From: Brevundimonas bullata
GTDB taxonomy: Bacteria; Pseudomonadota; Alphaproteobacteria; Caulobacterales; Caulobacteraceae
Assembly: GCF_014207965.1 (NCBI RefSeq)
Contig: NZ_JACHLM010000001.1
Coordinates: 1 to 64,000, forward strand
Reading direction: 5' to 3'
Length of the DNA: 64,000 nt
The position numbers and the translations under genes were made by a program. Positions 61,984 to 64,000 of this stretch are shown here, piece after piece; the stretch's first letter is position 1; each line of letters starts with the position of its first letter. The notes beneath the pieces were generated by a model. The model saw only the letters and a list, made by a program, of their open reading frames with translations. It made no database searches and had not been told where the DNA came from.

Positions 61984-63642
61984 ATGTCGAAACTCACGCT
62001 CGCTGAAGAGGCCGGTCGCCGCCGGACCTTCGCCATCATCGCTCACCCGGACGCCGGCAAGACGACGCTGACGGAGCATATCCTGCTGGCCGGCGGGGCC
62101 ATTCGCGCGGCGGGCGCCGTGCGGGCGCGCGGCGAGAACCGGCGGACCCAGTCCGACTGGATGAAGATCGAGAAAGAGCGCGGCATCTCGGTCTCGGCCT
62201 CGGTCATGACGTTCGAGCACACTACGTCCGACGGCGTGGCCAAGATGTTCAATCTGTTGGACACGCCGGGCCACGAAGACTTCTCGGAAGACACCTATCG
62301 CACCCTGACCGCTGCCGACTGCGCCATCATGGTGCTGGACGCCGCCAAGGGCATCGAGCCGCAGACGCTAAAGCTGTTCGAGGTCTGCCGCCTGCGCGAC
62401 ATTCCGATCATCACCTTCATCAACAAGCTGGACCGCGAAGCCCAGGACCCGATGGCCCTGCTGGACGAGATCGCGTCACGTCTGCAACTCGACCCCGCTC
62501 CGATCTGGTGGCCCGCCGAGAGCGGCAACCGCCTGCGCGGCATGGTCGAAATGGGCACCGGCAAGTTCCAGCCCTATGCGAAGAAGCCTGCCGGCTCGAA
62601 AGAAGACGTGCCCCACCCCGCGGCCCTGCCTCTGGCCGACGCCGCCCAATACTTCGAAGCTGGCGAGCACGAAGCCCTGATGGAGACCCAGGAGCTGATC
62701 GAGGCCGGCTATCCGACCTTCAACCGTCAGTCCTTCCTGGAAGGCCATATGACGCCCGTGCTGTGGGGCTCGGCGCTGCGCCACTTCGGCATCGACGAGC
62801 TGCTGGCCGCCATCGGCGAGTGGGCGCCGCCGCCCAAGGTCATGCCGGCGCGCAAGGAAGCCCCGCCCGAGACCCGCAACGCCCCGGCCCCGGTCGAGAT
62901 CGAGGTCGAGCCGGGCCATGCCGAAGTCACCGGCTTCGTCTTCAAGGTCCAGGCCAACATGGACCCCAACCACCGCGACCGCATCGCCATGTTCCGCATG
63001 GCGTCGGGATCGTTCAAGCGCGGCATGAAGCTGAAGGTGCAAAACACGGGCAAGTCGCTGAGCGTCAACGCCCCCATCATGTTCTTCGCCTCGGACCGCG
63101 AACTGGCCGAGGACGCCTATGCGGGCGACGTCATCGGCATCCCCAACCACGGCGTCCTGCGCGTCGGCGACAGCCTGTCGGAAAGCGGTCTGATCCGGTT
63201 TGCGGGCCTGCCGAACTTCGCTCCGGAAATCCTGCAACGGGTCCGGGTCAAGGACCCGCTGAAGGCCAAGCACCTGAAGAAGGCGCTGGAAGGCCTGGCC
63301 GAAGAGGGCGTGACCCAGTTGTTCCGCCCCGAACTGGGCTCGGACTTCATCGTCGGCGCCGTGGGCCAACTGCAGTTCGAGGTCATGGCCGACCGTCTGG
63401 GCGAGGAATACAACCTCGACGTCATCTTCGAGCCCAGCCCCTACGCCGAGGCCCGTTGGATCGCGCCGACCGCAGACGGGACCAAGGCCGACCTTGACGA
63501 CTTCGCCGGCAAATACCGCCCGCAGATGGCCGTCGACATCGACCAGGCCCCGGTCTTCCTGGCCAAGTCGTCATGGGAAACCGGCTACGTATCCGAACGC
63601 TTCCCCAAGATCGCCTTCACCAAGACGAAAGAGCGGGGCTAG
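61984..63642 (+). CDS. prfC: Peptide chain release factor 3 (RF3)
   Basis: A 552-residue GTPase that recycles RF1/RF2 from the ribosome. GTP loops are AHPDAGKTT (G1, about 20-28), RGISVSASVM (G2), DTPGHEDFSEDTYR (G3), NKLDREAQDP (G4); the RF3-specific middle and C-terminal domains follow (FVFKVQANMDPNHRDRIAMFRMASG and LQFEVMADRLGEEYN). Full length. It has its own start; a gap of 145 bases separates it from the divergent small membrane gene. Confidence 0.96.
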   Translation: MSKLTLAEEAGRRRTFAIIAHPDAGKTTLTEHILLAGGAIRAAGAVRARGENRRTQSDWMKIEKERGISVSASVMTFEHTTSDGVAKMFNLLDTPGHEDFSEDTYRTLTAADCAIMVLDAAKGIEPQTLKLFEVCRLRDIPIITFINKLDREAQDPMALLDEIASRLQLDPAPIWWPAESGNRLRGMVEMGTGKFQPYAKKPAGSKEDVPHPAALPLADAAQYFEAGEHEALMETQELIEAGYPTFNRQSFLEGHMTPVLWGSALRHFGIDELLAAIGEWAPPPKVMPARKEAPPETRNAPAPVEIEVEPGHAEVTGFVFKVQANMDPNHRDRIAMFRMASGSFKRGMKLKVQNTGKSLSVNAPIMFFASDRELAEDAYAGDVIGIPNHGVLRVGDSLSESGLIRFAGLPNFAPEILQRVRVKDPLKAKHLKKALEGLAEEGVTQLFRPELGSDFIVGAVGQLQFEVMADRLGEEYNLDVIFEPSPYAEARWIAPTADGTKADLDDFAGKYRPQMAVDIDQAPVFLAKSSWETGYVSERFPKIAFTKTKERG

Positions 63643-63715
63643 CCTCCTGCGGCTAATCGCCGTTTTGCGATTACCATGAGAGCGAAATAGTCTCCGCCTT
63701 TAGGGGGAGGTTCGC

Positions 63716-64000
63716 ATGCGGACGCAGAGGGTTGGCGCATCCGGGGGCGCATTGAAGCGGGCCCTGCGCGGGCTTGCGCTCGGCGCGGCGACGCTCCTGC
63801 TTTCGGCGCAGACAGCCCAAGCTGAATGGTGGCGGGCCGAGACGGCCAACTTCGTCGTCTATGGCGAAGGTTCCCGCAACGACCTACGCCGCCACGCCGA
63901 AAAGCTGGAGCGCTTCGACGCTCTGCTGCGCCGCCAATTCAGCCTGTCGCCGATGGACGGGGCGCGCAAGCTGCCGGTCTATCTGGTCAGCTCAGGCAAG
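63716..64000 (+). CDS. Exported peptidase-MA-like protein, truncated by window end
   Basis: The frame starts at ATG 63716, with GGGGGAGG six bases upstream, and runs off the right edge after 95 codons. A signal peptide (ALRGLALGAATLLLSAQTAQA) is followed by EWWRAETANFVVYGEGSRNDLRRHAEKLERFDALLRRQF and KLPVYLVSSG. This aligns with the start of the protein at 37207 (DWLKAESERFIVYSDG ... KLPIYLVAS), so it is a paralog. Confidence 0.8.
   Translation, partial: MRTQRVGASGGALKRALRGLALGAATLLLSAQTAQAEWWRAETANFVVYGEGSRNDLRRHAEKLERFDALLRRQFSLSPMDGARKLPVYLVSSGK

Overview
The window is GC-rich, densely coded DNA from an alphaproteobacterium of the Caulobacterales; the gene content and protein sequences suggest Brevundimonas or a close relative. 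Evidence for this is a Caulobacter-type CtrA (aspartate 51, C-terminal Ala-Ala), CtrA-like TTAA boxes, GANTC (CcrM-type) sites in promoters, a sigma-54 flagellar promoter, a MucR/Ros regulator, DUF2336, DUF6456, DUF6468, DUF1491 and DUF3297 proteins, and many TonB-dependent receptors and secreted peptidases. The species is inferred, not proven.

Layout. 1-1750: the end of a prophage or prophage remnant with a lysis cassette (GH24 endolysin and overlapping Rz/Rz1-type spanins), next to the 3' end of a tRNA-Leu gene that is a plausible integration target. 2036-3793: a secreted M28 peptidase and a DUF3297 protein. 3878-10530: a flagellar block, with a leftward fliL-fliM-DUF6468-MotE-like operon and a rightward flgF-flgG-flgA-flgH operon divided by a compact control region (CtrA-like box, palindrome, sigma-54 promoter). 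10653-12101: three tandem, divergent, exported proteins that look like paralogs. 12168-16776: a DUF885 hydrolase, a YjbR-like protein, MsrA, tRNA-Ser and a solitary substrate-binding lipoprotein. 16865-20968: a Pro/Ala-rich exported protein and two DUF2336 proteins around a MucR-like regulator. 21067-24655: cysK, an unknown gene, and an Lrp/EamA exporter pair.

24660-34237 is a cell-cycle and motility block: a soluble PAS chemoreceptor, fliI-fliJ, a GH10 xylanase lipoprotein, ctrA with an unusual cluster of GANTC sites, divergent genes for a DnaA-domain-IV-like protein and a DUF6456 protein, SufE, and a DivJ-like histidine kinase. 34296-38769 holds small and exported proteins of unknown function and a peptidase-MA-like TPR protein. 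38822-40932 is a selD-mnmH selenouridine pair, divergent from an SDR gene across a long perfect inverted repeat. 41929-51394 has an M14 carboxypeptidase, a dicarboxylate/amino-acid symporter, and a sigma factor/FecR/TonB-receptor surface-signalling operon. 51527-56052 carries fadH, a SnoaL-like protein, a PadR regulator and an amino-acid permease. The end holds DUF3617, rpmB, an M1 aminopeptidase, a second TonB receptor, prfC, and the truncated start of a paralog of the 37207 gene.

Taken together this is mostly chromosomal backbone: motility, cell-cycle control and nutrient scavenging (exported peptidases, TonB receptors, symporter and permease). The accessory part is the prophage end. The less explained material is the three-gene exported family, several structured intergenic repeats, three very small membrane-protein genes, and the regulatory DNA around ctrA.
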